The notes under the pieces were generated by a model. That model ran no database searches and was not told the origin of the DNA. It saw only the letters and a list, made by a program, of their open reading frames with translations. The position numbers and the translations under genes are program-made. Of a stretch of DNA of 53,505 nt, positions 35,792-44,848 are shown in pieces. The number at the start of each line of letters is the position of its first letter. Within the stretch, counting starts at the first letter, position 1. Where the stretch lies: assembly GCA_964542875.1 (NCBI GenBank), contig CAZIWA010000023.1, forward strand, positions 1 through 53,505, in the 5' to 3' direction. The stretch comes from CAZGOM01 sp964542875. Its GTDB lineage: Bacteria > Planctomycetota > Phycisphaerae > Phycisphaerales > Phycisphaeraceae.

Positions 35792-38092
35792 TTATTGACG
35801 CATCAAATCCAGCAGCGCCAGGTCACCCGGGCTCTGCACGAAAAGCTCGCTCTCATACGAACAAACGCCCTGATACCCTTCCCTTACGATCCGGCGCAGG
35901 TTCTTCTCCCCGTACGCCGTATGCTTCTGCGCCACCCCGATCCCCTTGATCAGCGGCACCTTCGCCTGCACCTTTTTCTTCCACCCTTGAGTTGGCTCCG
36001 TCAGCGCTCCCAGATCCTCAGGAAAAATGTCCGCCACCACTTCATCGCATAGCCCTTCATTGAGCCACGCATCAAGATCGATCCCGTCAAACAAACAGTG
36101 GTTGGGCCTCACCCACAACGACACCTTCACGTGCCCCAGTCCCGCATTGCGTAAATCCTGTTTCAGCTCCCGGCCAAAGCGCGTCATGAACTCCGCCCGA
36201 TACCCAAACCACCTCACATGCTCCTCATCCGTCGGCGCAAGCGTTGCGTGATAAAACTGATCCACCCTCCCAGGCTCCCTTGGCGGCAGCTTGCCGTATC
36301 TCGCGCGATACCCGCTCACCAGCACCGGGTGATACAAAGACATCGGCGGATGCCGCAAAAACCCCAACATGATCCCCGGCAACCCATACCCCGCCGCCTC
36401 CACCAGGATCGACCTGTGGTACGCCCTCACCTCCGGAATCGCGTAACAGATCTTGTTGCCGCAAGTCGTCCCATCTTCCGTAATCTCCGCATACTCCGGA
36501 TGTTTCCTGAAAAACTCGTCCTTCTTCCCCGACATATACGCGTTCATCCGCGCCGCCCCCCACACCTCCACACCCATTTCATTCCCATATCCCAGCACCA
36601 GCTTCAGCAGATCATGCTTCCTGTAAAACAGTCCCCCCGCCTTGGCCTGCGGCTCAAACGCCCCATGCGCCCAGCACACCAGCGGCGTCATCGTCCCGAT
36701 CTTCGTGGGAAACCCGGTGTACGTCCCATGCATCTGCCAATACATCCGTGTAAACCCGGCCTTGGCATGCGCCCACACGCTGGCCCGCACCACCTCAGGG
36801 TCCAATGACTTCCGGTCCAACTGATAGAAAAACGTGTCCCCCACATCGGGAATCCCCATCAGTGGCAACTTCAACACCCTGGCCTGACTCTCTTTCCATT
36901 TCGCCGCTTCCGCAGCCCTCAGCGGTTCCACGCGAACGTAATCCAATCGTGCCGGCCAGTGTCCGTTATGGTTGGGCGCTAGTCGGATTGTTTTCCCCGT
37001 CAGGTCCACCACCCCAAAATCCAATTCCGTTTTCTGCCTTGCATCATTCATCACGGGATGAAACACCGTCCGGCTCTCGTTGGATCGATAGGTGGCGCAT
37101 TTGTCCCCGCTGAATTTGAGCCCGAACGCCGCCGCGATATTCCCCCCCACCCACACCCGGCAGGGCCCTTTCACCCTTGGACGGATCTCAAACCCTGCGG
37201 GCCGGCAGTCCGCATTGGCCACCAGCGATTTTCTCCCCTTCTGCCCCGGCGTTGGCGTCACCAGCCATTTGGCCGGGTGATATGCATTCGCCACTGCGGA
37301 CGCCGGCACCCAATCCGCCACCCAAAGCACCTTTCCAGACTTGGGAATTACCGCATGTTCCACCGGTTCCACTGGCATAATTCGGCTCACCCTGTCCAAC
37401 CCGGCCGCTTTGATGATCTCCGTGTGCCGGTGCGCCCACCACGGCCCAATCTCCAGTTCCACCACCCGGGTCATCCCCACCAGCATGTCGATCGCGATAT
37501 CCCGCTTCAGATACCCCAGTTCCTGCTGCGCCCGCACGTGTGGCCGCACTTCAATCCCCCTCGCACCCGACGTCCCATACATCACATGGCTCATCTGCCA
37601 TTTGCTCCGCGTCGCCACCATCACCCCCCGCTTATGCCCCGCCCGGTACAGCACGCGCCAGCAGGGCAGCTCCCGGGCGCCGCCAAGTTCCGCCCCATCG
37701 AAATAAAGATCCTTCTCATCCCGCGACACATCATTGAGGTCCTCGGCAAGCGCGAAAAACAACAGCCCCGGATCCATCAACCGGCACGCCTTCACCGCCG
37801 AAAATTCATATCGCACTTTCAATACCGGCACGCCCTGAGACACCGTGAACACCCGCTTGATCCGCAAATGCTCCGTCGCCAGCACGCTCTCTACGCGCCC
37901 TCGCCCCACCTTCACCGACACCACTTCCCCGGCATCGGCGTCCACCTGGGTTCCCACCCCTTCCACCCGGTATCTCACCGCGGCGGCCATCACAATCGCG
38001 CTGGCTTCCCCGATGGGAAACACGCCCGCCAAAGCCCCGGTCCCGGCATTAAAACGCGCCTCAAAAAACGAATTGCCGATCGTGCGGGCCAT
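35792..38092 (-). CDS. Uncharacterised TIM-barrel-like glycoside hydrolase-like protein (GHL paralogue 2)
   Basis: The start at 38092 (MARTIGNSF) is set by GGAGG five bases upstream; the longer frame would read through an intergenic repeat. The 766-residue protein has no signal peptide. It is a paralogue of the protein at 4658-7042: shared are DLYFDGAELGGARELPCWRV, VVELEIGPWWAHRH, AHAKAGFTRMYWQMHG, WAHGAFEPQAKA, GLPGIMLGFLRHPP, SGYRARYGKLPPREPG, HVRWFGYRAEFMTRFGREL and HCLFDGIDLDAWLNEGLCDE. Conserved acids include Glu684 (CDEVVA) and Glu747 (YES). No named family can be assigned. It lies between two PcRGLX-type genes, 35 and 65 bases from them. Confidence 0.6.
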   Translation of the reverse strand: MARTIGNSFFEARFNAGTGALAGVFPIGEASAIVMAAAVRYRVEGVGTQVDADAGEVVSVKVGRGRVESVLATEHLRIKRVFTVSQGVPVLKVRYEFSAVKACRLMDPGLLFFALAEDLNDVSRDEKDLYFDGAELGGARELPCWRVLYRAGHKRGVMVATRSKWQMSHVMYGTSGARGIEVRPHVRAQQELGYLKRDIAIDMLVGMTRVVELEIGPWWAHRHTEIIKAAGLDRVSRIMPVEPVEHAVIPKSGKVLWVADWVPASAVANAYHPAKWLVTPTPGQKGRKSLVANADCRPAGFEIRPRVKGPCRVWVGGNIAAAFGLKFSGDKCATYRSNESRTVFHPVMNDARQKTELDFGVVDLTGKTIRLAPNHNGHWPARLDYVRVEPLRAAEAAKWKESQARVLKLPLMGIPDVGDTFFYQLDRKSLDPEVVRASVWAHAKAGFTRMYWQMHGTYTGFPTKIGTMTPLVCWAHGAFEPQAKAGGLFYRKHDLLKLVLGYGNEMGVEVWGAARMNAYMSGKKDEFFRKHPEYAEITEDGTTCGNKICYAIPEVRAYHRSILVEAAGYGLPGIMLGFLRHPPMSLYHPVLVSGYRARYGKLPPREPGRVDQFYHATLAPTDEEHVRWFGYRAEFMTRFGRELKQDLRNAGLGHVKVSLWVRPNHCLFDGIDLDAWLNEGLCDEVVADIFPEDLGALTEPTQGWKKKVQAKVPLIKGIGVAQKHTAYGEKNLRRIVREGYQGVCSYESELFVQSPGDLALLDLMRQ

Positions 38093-38098
38093 GCTTTC

Positions 38099-38131
38099 CT
38101 CCCGCCCCCTCCCCAGGGGGAAGGGGGTTGA
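38099..38131 (-). repeat. Intergenic palindromic repeat, copy 3, supplying a ribosome-binding site
   Basis: CCCCCTCCCCAGGGGGAAGGGGG is a hairpin related to copies 1 and 2. On the minus strand its edge runs into GGGAGGAAAGC before the ATG at 38092, so the repeat lies where it could mask or provide the translation start signal of the GHL gene. Confidence 0.55.
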
Positions 38132-38157
38132 GCTGCTGCTGCGGATTCCAACTCGAA

Positions 38158-41100
38158 TCACTTACCGGTCTTGGGCGCCGGCACGAAGTACTCTTCCGGA
38201 TTCGCCGTCACCCACGCGGGAGATTCCGTGATCCAGAACCCCAACACCGGCCACATACCCGACACCGGGTCGGGATAAAACCGGCCAGGGGTCCGGTCCG
38301 GTCGTGCCTCCAGCATCTTGCCCTTAAGCGCCTCGGGCAGCCGCAGCCGATACGCCCCTTGGATGTCGCTCAGCTTTCCCTGCGTCGTCGCAAACTCCTT
38401 GCCCTGGCTGTACAGCGATACAGGACGCTCTGATGCAGGCACCACGCCCACCTGGGCATCCGGCCCGTCCGTCTTGAAAAACAATGACCGTCCCATCACC
38501 GGGGTTGAGAGGTGCACCGGGTCCTTGGCATCCGGCCCGGTGGGGTACAGGCTCACCGCCACCGGCAGGCTCGACATGATCACCCGTGCCTCGCCCTGGT
38601 ACATCGGATCATTGTTGTCCACCAGCCACTGGCTGGGCTTGATGCACTTGAGGGTGTATGTCCCCGTCTGCCCGTCCGCAGGCACTTGGATTTGAAGCCA
38701 CTTCATATTGAAAGGGAACTCGTTCTCGGGCGATTCATACGCCACGCTCCCGTCAGGCCGATACAGCGCCCATTTCCCGCCGTGGCTGTAGAGAAGCCTG
38801 AAGCTCCACGCCTTGTCTTGCGTCTTGTTGAAGCACGCCACCGCCGCCGGCACCGATGCGCTGTTTTTAAACCCGTAGTACCGAAAGCGCAGTGTCCGCC
38901 CGCGTTCGTTGGTCGGAAGGTTTTTCGCCTTCCAGGATTCAGGCGCGTTCGCCAGCATCCCCAGCGACCGGCCGATGGTCACCGTCGTGAACTTTTGCCC
39001 TGTCACCCACGCGTACGGCCCCACCCACTTGGTTGCTAGGTCGTCGAGCATCGCCCGCGTCAGGTCCAGGTAAAGCTCATCCTTGGTCAGTTCGTAGGCG
39101 TACGCATAAATCCGCGGCGTCCCATACCCCCAGCCGATGCCCGAGTCATAGTTCACCGATCGCTTGGCGAACACCAGCAGCGTGTTTTTGATCTGCTCAT
39201 CCTTGGTGATCTGGTAGTACAGCCACAGCCCCTCATGCGCCCAAGCCGATGCGGTGTGGAACCGCCAGTTGTCCCATCCGTTGGCCCCACGCTTGTCCCC
39301 CTCCGAGGCGATCAAATCTTCTTCGGTCTTAATCCCCCCGATGGCCTCCGCCAGCCGCGCCGCACCCTTGATGTACTTCTCGTCCCACGTCGATTCATAC
39401 AGCAGCATTGTCCGCTGAAGCATGTATCCCGCATTGCGGATATCTCCCCCGGTTTCCAGCCCGATCTTGTATTTGAACTCGCTGCCGTTGAAGTTCTGCG
39501 CTTCCCCCCACATCTTCAGCACATCCATCGCCCTGCGGTCCCCCGTCAGCCAGTACTCGTACACGTAATCCGCCTTGTCGGCCATCGGGTTCATCAGCGC
39601 CGCGGAGCCTGGTTTGCCCGAATAACCTCCGGCCCAGTGGATATCGCTGTTGTCGTAGTGATACTCATACCCCGCGATGCGCCCCATTGATTTATCCGTG
39701 TGATGGATAAACGCCCGGTCCGCGCTGTAGAGCGTATAGGTCTGCCCATACCGCAGCCACTTGCGCTCCCCGGTCCGGAAATATTGCGACCACGCGAACT
39801 GCCCCCACGAGTAGTGGGATTTGGGCTTGTTCCGGTTCCATTCGGATTCCCCGTGGCTGTACTTGAAGGGATACCGGTCGTCCGTCCCCGGCAGTTGGAA
39901 GTATGAACCCCAGTCCCACCACCCGTACCAGTGCCGGGCATCGGTCCGGGCCCACACCATGTCCAGCACAGTGTCCAGGTATCGCTCTTCATCGCCGAAG
40001 TTCACCAGATCCTTGGGCGTGTGCAGGCAGTAGTCCAGCGCGCGCGTCTTGGTCGACCATGCCGGGTCCGCACACGCGATTACGGGATACGCCACCTCGC
40101 GCAGCAGCCGCGCCCCATACGGCCCCGGCGCAGCTTTTCCGTCTGCGGCAAAGCAGAGCCATACCTCATGCGTTTTGGCCGTTCCTGTGCCGTTGATCTT
40201 CTCCCGGTACTGCTCCAGCCTGCCTTCCTTGGCGTTGGGCTTGGTGAAAATCATGTACTTCTTCTGCACCTCATCCAGGTACCACCAGACCCCGTCAAAC
40301 GTCGTATCCAGAAGCCGGTCTCCCACCGGCCACAACTGCACATCAATCAATCCTTCAGTCACCTCAAATCCCCACGGGTACTGTTGCCATGCATCCCGGA
40401 TCGCCACCGTCGTATTCCCATAAAACAGCCCACCCACTGAACGCCCCGCCCGCCGCACGGGCAGCGCATCCTTGGCGCCGTATTCCAGCAGCTCGATCGT
40501 GTCATGGTTGGGGCTGTCCTGCACCACCTTGATATTCGATGTGAACACCCGTACCACATCATCCTGCTGATATCCCTCACCCCAGATCCCCCCCCGCTGC
40601 CCGGTCTTCTCGGCGATCTTCAGCCCCATCGACTTGATCTTGTCCTGATGCGACTCCCCCGTGAAAATAAACGTGTGTTCCAGCTTCACATCGCTTCTTC
40701 CCCGGTAAAAGCTTGCCCGAATGCTGTACCTGCAGAACTTCTCCCCCTTTTCGTTGGTGTACCACCCGTCCATCTTCACTGTCGCCCGCACCGGCCCCGT
40801 CTCTTCCAACATCACTTTCGCCCCGGTGTCCAGGTCTGCGCGAAACACCCCCTTGGTCTCATGCTCGACATAAAACCCGGAAAAAATCCCAGGCCCGTTG
40901 GGCTGCGCCACAGGCCTGTCCAGGCCCTTAAGCCCGGAAAACAGATCGCCCGTCTTGCCTGAAATCACACCCGAAAGCGGCCCCGTCTCCACTGAAATGC
41001 TCTTGTCCGGGTTCACCGCCGCAATCGCCGCCCCAGCGGTCTTCCCGGCCACCAGGTCCTTTCCGTACACCACCCGATACTGCTTGTCTGCATCCGCTGG

Positions 41101-41379
41101 AAAGTCCACCAGCAGCCATCGCACCCCCTTCTCTCCTTTGGGGTCCCACGTCGCCAGCACTGCGCTCTGCGACTCCACCACGTTCCCTTTTTCATCCACC
41201 ACCTGCACCGCTTCCCCGGTCTTGAGCGTGCCCTCCGGAAATGGCACGCCGAACTTCACCGGCGCTCCCGGCCGCGCATCCGGCAGTTCCCTGTCCACCA
41301 CCACTCCAATGCTCCCGGCCCACGCCGAGCCTGCATTGAAAAAGGCCAATACAACAGCAACCCACGTACATAAGCGCAT
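38158..41379 (-). CDS. Secreted PcRGLX/YetA-like exo-rhamnogalacturonan-lyase-type protein
   Basis: A 1073-residue protein with a clear signal peptide (WVAVVLAFFNAGSAWAG). It starts directly with the RIFT-barrel of the PcRGLX/YetA family (RPGAPVKFGVPFPEGTLKTG, QSAVLATWDPKGEKGVRWLL). A central domain follows (RASFYRGRSDVKLEHTFIFT, GRSVGGLFYGNTTVAIRDAW), then an alpha-helical region rich in Trp and Tyr (HWYGWWDWGSYFQLPGTDDR, GRIAGYEYHYDNSDIHWAGG, and WRFHTASAWAHEGLWLYYQI), and a C-terminal beta-rich tail. Known relatives cleave the rhamnogalacturonan I backbone. GGAG lies seven bases before the ATG. It is 107 bases downstream of regulator 2 and first among the structural genes of this block. 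Confidence 0.8.
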   Translation of the reverse strand: MRLCTWVAVVLAFFNAGSAWAGSIGVVVDRELPDARPGAPVKFGVPFPEGTLKTGEAVQVVDEKGNVVESQSAVLATWDPKGEKGVRWLLVDFPADADKQYRVVYGKDLVAGKTAGAAIAAVNPDKSISVETGPLSGVISGKTGDLFSGLKGLDRPVAQPNGPGIFSGFYVEHETKGVFRADLDTGAKVMLEETGPVRATVKMDGWYTNEKGEKFCRYSIRASFYRGRSDVKLEHTFIFTGESHQDKIKSMGLKIAEKTGQRGGIWGEGYQQDDVVRVFTSNIKVVQDSPNHDTIELLEYGAKDALPVRRAGRSVGGLFYGNTTVAIRDAWQQYPWGFEVTEGLIDVQLWPVGDRLLDTTFDGVWWYLDEVQKKYMIFTKPNAKEGRLEQYREKINGTGTAKTHEVWLCFAADGKAAPGPYGARLLREVAYPVIACADPAWSTKTRALDYCLHTPKDLVNFGDEERYLDTVLDMVWARTDARHWYGWWDWGSYFQLPGTDDRYPFKYSHGESEWNRNKPKSHYSWGQFAWSQYFRTGERKWLRYGQTYTLYSADRAFIHHTDKSMGRIAGYEYHYDNSDIHWAGGYSGKPGSAALMNPMADKADYVYEYWLTGDRRAMDVLKMWGEAQNFNGSEFKYKIGLETGGDIRNAGYMLQRTMLLYESTWDEKYIKGAARLAEAIGGIKTEEDLIASEGDKRGANGWDNWRFHTASAWAHEGLWLYYQITKDEQIKNTLLVFAKRSVNYDSGIGWGYGTPRIYAYAYELTKDELYLDLTRAMLDDLATKWVGPYAWVTGQKFTTVTIGRSLGMLANAPESWKAKNLPTNERGRTLRFRYYGFKNSASVPAAVACFNKTQDKAWSFRLLYSHGGKWALYRPDGSVAYESPENEFPFNMKWLQIQVPADGQTGTYTLKCIKPSQWLVDNNDPMYQGEARVIMSSLPVAVSLYPTGPDAKDPVHLSTPVMGRSLFFKTDGPDAQVGVVPASERPVSLYSQGKEFATTQGKLSDIQGAYRLRLPEALKGKMLEARPDRTPGRFYPDPVSGMWPVLGFWITESPAWVTANPEEYFVPAPKTGK

Positions 41380-41486
41380 GGTCTATCTCCGGGTCAACAA
41401 TGGAAACAAAAGCTCAAGAACGGATTCAATACTTCAAAATCACCGCGATGAATTCCTTGAATGCAAAGTTCAGGGACAAGCCTTAG

Positions 41487-42617
41487 TCAGTTCCACCCCA
41501 CGGTGGATATCGAACATGAAAGCAGCACGCGCTGGGCCAGCCGTGTCGGGTCGGCCTCGCGCTTGATCATTAATTGAGCCGCCCGGCGCCCCATCTCCAA
41601 TGCAGGAACGCGCACGGTCGTCAGCGTCATCCCCGAGAGATCGCCCGGCAGGTCATTGTCCTGCCCGTCGAACCCCACGATCTGAAAGTCGCGCCCTGGC
41701 TTAAGGCCATGCGATGCCGCAGCCACGATAAAACCCACGGCCAGCTCATCACTCGCCGCAAAAATCGCGTCGGGCTTCTGGTTCAATGCCATGTAGTCCG
41801 AAAACGCCTTGGCGCCCGAAGGCACGCTGTACCCCAGCGTGTATAGCAGGTCCGCAGGCTCCACCAGCCGTCCCCAGGCGCATTCGAACCCGTGCAGACG
41901 GGCTGAGGACGTCAGGTCATACCGCTTGTCCTGCGGCGAAATCTTGTGCCCCAGAAACGCCACGCGCGCGCATCCCGCCTCGCGCAGCACGCGCCCGGCC
42001 AGCGCCCCACCCTGATATTGGTCCACACTCACGGAATCAAACCGCGAGATCAGATCCAGATTGATATGCCCCGCGGTCGACACCACCACAATATTCTGCT
42101 TGCCAGGCGGCGCCGCCACAAAACTGTTGGGGTTGAACACCGCCATGCCCCAAAGCCCAGTCGTCTCAGGAAGGATCGGGTTGGATTCATCCACCACCAC
42201 CACTCTCGTCTCGCCCCCCGCATCGCGCACCGCCTGCGAAAATCCTTCCATCATCCGCTGCACGAACGGCGCAGGCTGTTTGATCACCGCCATGCCCAGC
42301 GTCTTGTCCGTAAACGGCCGCCGCGCATCCAGAGCCTGCTTCGTCTCATCACCCGGCAACTGCCGGACAAAGACCCCCAGCCGCCGCCTCGAAAACAAAA
42401 TCCCCTCACTGACCAATTCCTTCACCGCCCGCTGCGCGTTGTTTTGCCCAACCCCCATCGTCCGCGCCAGCTCGCTGATCGCCGGCAAGCGGTCCCCCAC
42501 CTTCCATTCCGTCCCGATCCGCGATACCAGCGCCCGCCGCACCCCTAAAAATGAGGGCGCATTATCCCGAAGGATAAGGGACGTGATCTTGGCCTTGGAA
42601 CGCGTTTTGGCAGGCAT
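41487..42617 (-). CDS. Hybrid GntR-HTH / LacI-type sugar-binding transcriptional regulator 2
   Basis: A 376-residue protein with a GntR winged helix over the first 90 residues (KVGDRLPAISELARTMGVGQ, NNAQRAVKELVSEGILFSRR) and a LacI-type effector domain (FDSVSVDQYQGGALAGRVL, PDAIFAASDELAVGFIVAA, DFQIVGFDGQDNDL). It is a paralogue of the regulator at 14272-15417, with the same domain borders. It heads the minus-strand block of PcRGLX and GHL genes and most likely responds to a pectin-derived oligosaccharide. AGGA lies seven bases before the ATG, but a promoter-like element so close to the start suggests a very short leader. Confidence 0.88.
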   Translation of the reverse strand: MPAKTRSKAKITSLILRDNAPSFLGVRRALVSRIGTEWKVGDRLPAISELARTMGVGQNNAQRAVKELVSEGILFSRRRLGVFVRQLPGDETKQALDARRPFTDKTLGMAVIKQPAPFVQRMMEGFSQAVRDAGGETRVVVVDESNPILPETTGLWGMAVFNPNSFVAAPPGKQNIVVVSTAGHINLDLISRFDSVSVDQYQGGALAGRVLREAGCARVAFLGHKISPQDKRYDLTSSARLHGFECAWGRLVEPADLLYTLGYSVPSGAKAFSDYMALNQKPDAIFAASDELAVGFIVAAASHGLKPGRDFQIVGFDGQDNDLPGDLSGMTLTTVRVPALEMGRRAAQLMIKREADPTRLAQRVLLSCSISTVGWN

Positions 42618-42623
42618 GATCGG

Positions 42624-42652
42624 ATCCTAGAGTAATTAATAATAATTGTCAA
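42624..42652 (-). promoter_or_regulatory. Sigma-70-like promoter of regulator 2 with AT-rich element
   Basis: On the minus strand TTGACA (42647-42652), a 17-base spacer and TAGGAT (42624-42629) lie so that transcription should start within a base or two of the ATG at 42617. The spacer begins ATTATTATTAATTA, so the whole starts TTGACAATTATTA, identical over 13 bases to the promoter region at 25719. Confidence 0.55.
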
Positions 42653-42743
42653 GAAGACACCGTCATTATTCTCCCACCATTTCTCGCCATCGGCAATCTG
42701 TGTGTTCTCAGCCATCAAAGTCCATTTGAATGGGTGCTCCGGC

Positions 42744-43511
42744 TCAGGGGATGTGCTTCATCCCCTGACCGCCTGCCTCCGCCAGAGCCAAAGCATCTGC
42801 CCCTGCCGGAAATCGCAGCCGCCCGGAAGCATCGTTGGCGGCCTGCCACACCGCCTGGGCCACATCCACCTCGGTTGTCACCTGGGACACCTGCGTGAAC
42901 CCGGCGAAAACGCGCTGCGCAAACGGAGCGTAGGCTTCAGGGATGAGCCCCTGCATGCGCGTACCGCCGTTGCTGGCAAAGCGCGTGGTCGGCGCGTACC
43001 CCGGCTCCACCAGTTTTACTTTCACATTGAAGGGTTCAAGCTCAAATGCCAACGACCCGGTGAAGCCTTCGATTGCCGTCTTGCTTGCGGTATAAACCGC
43101 AACCAACGGCATCGGCGCCAGGACCGTGCTGGAAGTGACATTCACCACCACACCGGCGCGTCGGGCGCGAAACTGCGGCAGCACCGCCTGCGTCATGGCC
43201 ATCACGCCAAACGTGTTGGTTTCGAAGACTTCGCGTACGGTTGCCATCGGCGTGGCTTCAAAAGCGCCAAACAGCCCAATGCCGGCGTTGTTGACCAGAA
43301 CATCGATTGGACCGGCCGCCTGAAGGGCCGCTTGAATGCTGCTGGCGCTGGTGACATCCAACGCCACCATTCGAAGCCGCTCCCCACTGGGTAAAACATC
43401 CGCGCGCGGCGTCCGCATCGTGGCAATGACATTCCATCCCATAGCGTGGAAATGACGCGCGGTCTCAAGCCCGTAGCCGGAAGAGCAGCCGGTGATCAGC
43501 ACGGTTTTCAT
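42744..43511 (-). CDS. Classical short-chain dehydrogenase/reductase (SDR)
   Basis: A 255-residue SDR. The cofactor motif is TGCSSGYGLETARHF (TGxxxGxG), followed by VIATMRTP, whose arginine favours NADP. Then come LVNNAGIGLFGAFE (NNAG), NVTSSTVLAPMPL with the catalytic serine, and VYTASKTAIEGFTGSLAFEL with the Tyr-xxx-Lys pair. All catalytic residues are present and the length is normal. AGGAGA stands six bases before the ATG. It is divergent from the AraC-type gene across 100 bases that hold a perfect inverted repeat, so its expression is probably controlled by that regulator. The substrate is not known. Confidence 0.9.
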   Translation of the reverse strand: MKTVLITGCSSGYGLETARHFHAMGWNVIATMRTPRADVLPSGERLRMVALDVTSASSIQAALQAAGPIDVLVNNAGIGLFGAFEATPMATVREVFETNTFGVMAMTQAVLPQFRARRAGVVVNVTSSTVLAPMPLVAVYTASKTAIEGFTGSLAFELEPFNVKVKLVEPGYAPTTRFASNGGTRMQGLIPEAYAPFAQRVFAGFTQVSQVTTEVDVAQAVWQAANDASGRLRFPAGADALALAEAGGQGMKHIP

Positions 43512-43563
43512 GACGATTCTCCTTGAAAGGTGAGTGATGTTTCAAAGGTAGCGCCGATGACTC

Positions 43564-43607
43564 GGACGATCTACAATCAAAAGTCCATATTCCTTTTGAG
43601 ATCGTCC
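43564..43607. promoter_or_regulatory. Inverted repeat GGACGATCT-N26-AGATCGTCC, likely AraC-type operator
   Basis: GGACGATCT (43564-43572) and AGATCGTCC (43599-43607) are perfect nine-base inverted arms 26 bases apart, in the intergenic space between the SDR and the AraC-family gene. The right arm ends four bases before the ATG of the regulator. Paired sites of this kind suit a dimeric AraC-family protein. Confidence 0.7.
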
Positions 43608-43611
43608 AAAT

Positions 43612-44529
43612 ATGAGCGACCCACTCTCGGATGTCATCAGGCTTCTCAAGCCGCGCGCCGTGTTCTCCAAGGGAATCACCGGGGCTGGCGCATGGGGCGT
43701 GCGCTACTCGGAGTTTGGCCAGCCCAGCTTCTGCGCAGTCCTCCAAGGCGGCTGCCTTCTGGCCGTCGACGGCCAGGCGCAGCTCAATCTCAAAGCCGGA
43801 GACTTCATATTTCTTCCCGCCACCCCGGGCTTCACGCTCTCAGGCTTTGAACCCTTTACACCCGTCAACATCGATGCCAGGAAAGCACCGGCCACGCCAG
43901 GCGATATCAGACATGGCCGGCGTGGCGGCCCCCCCGACGTGCGCCTGCTGGGCGGGTACTTTCTATTTGATTCCCCCGATGCATCGCTGCTGGTGTCGCT
44001 CCTCCCCGGGCAGGTGCACGTCACCGGCAGCAGCCGGCTCTCACTCCTGGTTCAACTCGTGGCCGAAGAATCCCGGCAACGACTCGCCGGACAGGAACTG
44101 GTGCTCACTCGGCTCATTGAACTGCTGCTGATTGAATCCCTCCGCTCAATCTCGGCAGAACACGCGCCACCAGGCCTCATCCGCGGCTTGGCCGACACCC
44201 ACATTGCCCAGGCGATGCGTCAAATGCACAGCGAGCCGGCGCGCGGCTGGACAATGGCGCAACTCGCCCGAAAGGCCGCACTTTCACGGTCCGCGTTTTA
44301 CGATCGATTCACCCGCACAGTCGGCATGCCACCCATGGAATACCTTTCCTCCTGGCGCATGGCCCTGGCCAAGGAGTTGATTCGCGCCCAAAACCACACT
44401 CTGGCCCAAGTCGCCCGGCACGTGGGCTACGATTCTCCAAGCGCATTCAGCACGGCCTTCTCACGCCACACCGGTCAACCCCCCAGCCGTTACGCGCGGG
44501 AATATTCCAAGCAAGACCATGACGATTAA
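43612..44529 (+). CDS. AraC-family transcriptional regulator with cupin N-terminus
   Basis: A 305-residue regulator. The first 180 residues form a cupin-like effector domain (AWGVRYSEFGQPSFCAVLQG, LLAVDGQAQLNLKAGDFIFL), as in the cupin_6/AraC_binding group. The last 100 residues hold the two AraC helix-turn-helix motifs (WTMAQLARKAALSRSAFYDR, then RFTRTVGMPPMEYLSSWRMA, and HTLAQVARHVGYDSPSAFST) ending with the GQPPSRYAREY signature. Regulators of this type are often divergent from an oxidoreductase they control, as here. No Shine-Dalgarno is seen; the operator-like arm lies directly upstream of the ATG, which would give autoregulation. Confidence 0.9.
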   Translation: MSDPLSDVIRLLKPRAVFSKGITGAGAWGVRYSEFGQPSFCAVLQGGCLLAVDGQAQLNLKAGDFIFLPATPGFTLSGFEPFTPVNIDARKAPATPGDIRHGRRGGPPDVRLLGGYFLFDSPDASLLVSLLPGQVHVTGSSRLSLLVQLVAEESRQRLAGQELVLTRLIELLLIESLRSISAEHAPPGLIRGLADTHIAQAMRQMHSEPARGWTMAQLARKAALSRSAFYDRFTRTVGMPPMEYLSSWRMALAKELIRAQNHTLAQVARHVGYDSPSAFSTAFSRHTGQPPSRYAREYSKQDHDD

Positions 44530-44569
44530 GCTCAGCCAGCGGCTTGGCCTTCGCATCTTAAATGTCTAT

Positions 44570-44683
44570 ATCCCAAAGGGATTCCAGCCATTAGCCGGTG
44601 GTTGAGCATGTACTTATGCGATACCACCGGTAAGCAGCTCTTTTTCGTTCTTTCGTTTTCTATCTTCGACCCTGGAAGGGTCG
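44570..44683. repeat. Cluster of three palindromes in a 319-base gene-free stretch (44530-44848)
   Basis: Three hairpins stand in a row: ATCCCAAAGGGAT (44570-44582); CCGGTGGT (44595-44602) with ACCACCGG (44623-44630), nested around GCAT/ATGC; and CGACCC-TGGAA-GGGTCG (44667-44683). Each is perfect. They occupy the space between the AraC gene and the next gene. No coding frame is supported here. It looks like a composite intergenic repeat rather than one terminator. Confidence 0.65.
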
Positions 44684-44848
44684 CACTCACCGGTGTCAAA
44701 AATAACTCCATTTAAATGCGAAGGTCCTGAGCCAGCAGCCTCCACCACCCAAGCCAAACGCTTGTCCGTGGCCGTTGATGCTTAAGATGCTCAAATGCTT
44801 CACGGCCCGGCATCGCTGCCCCTCCCAGCCACCCTTCAGGACCTGCAA

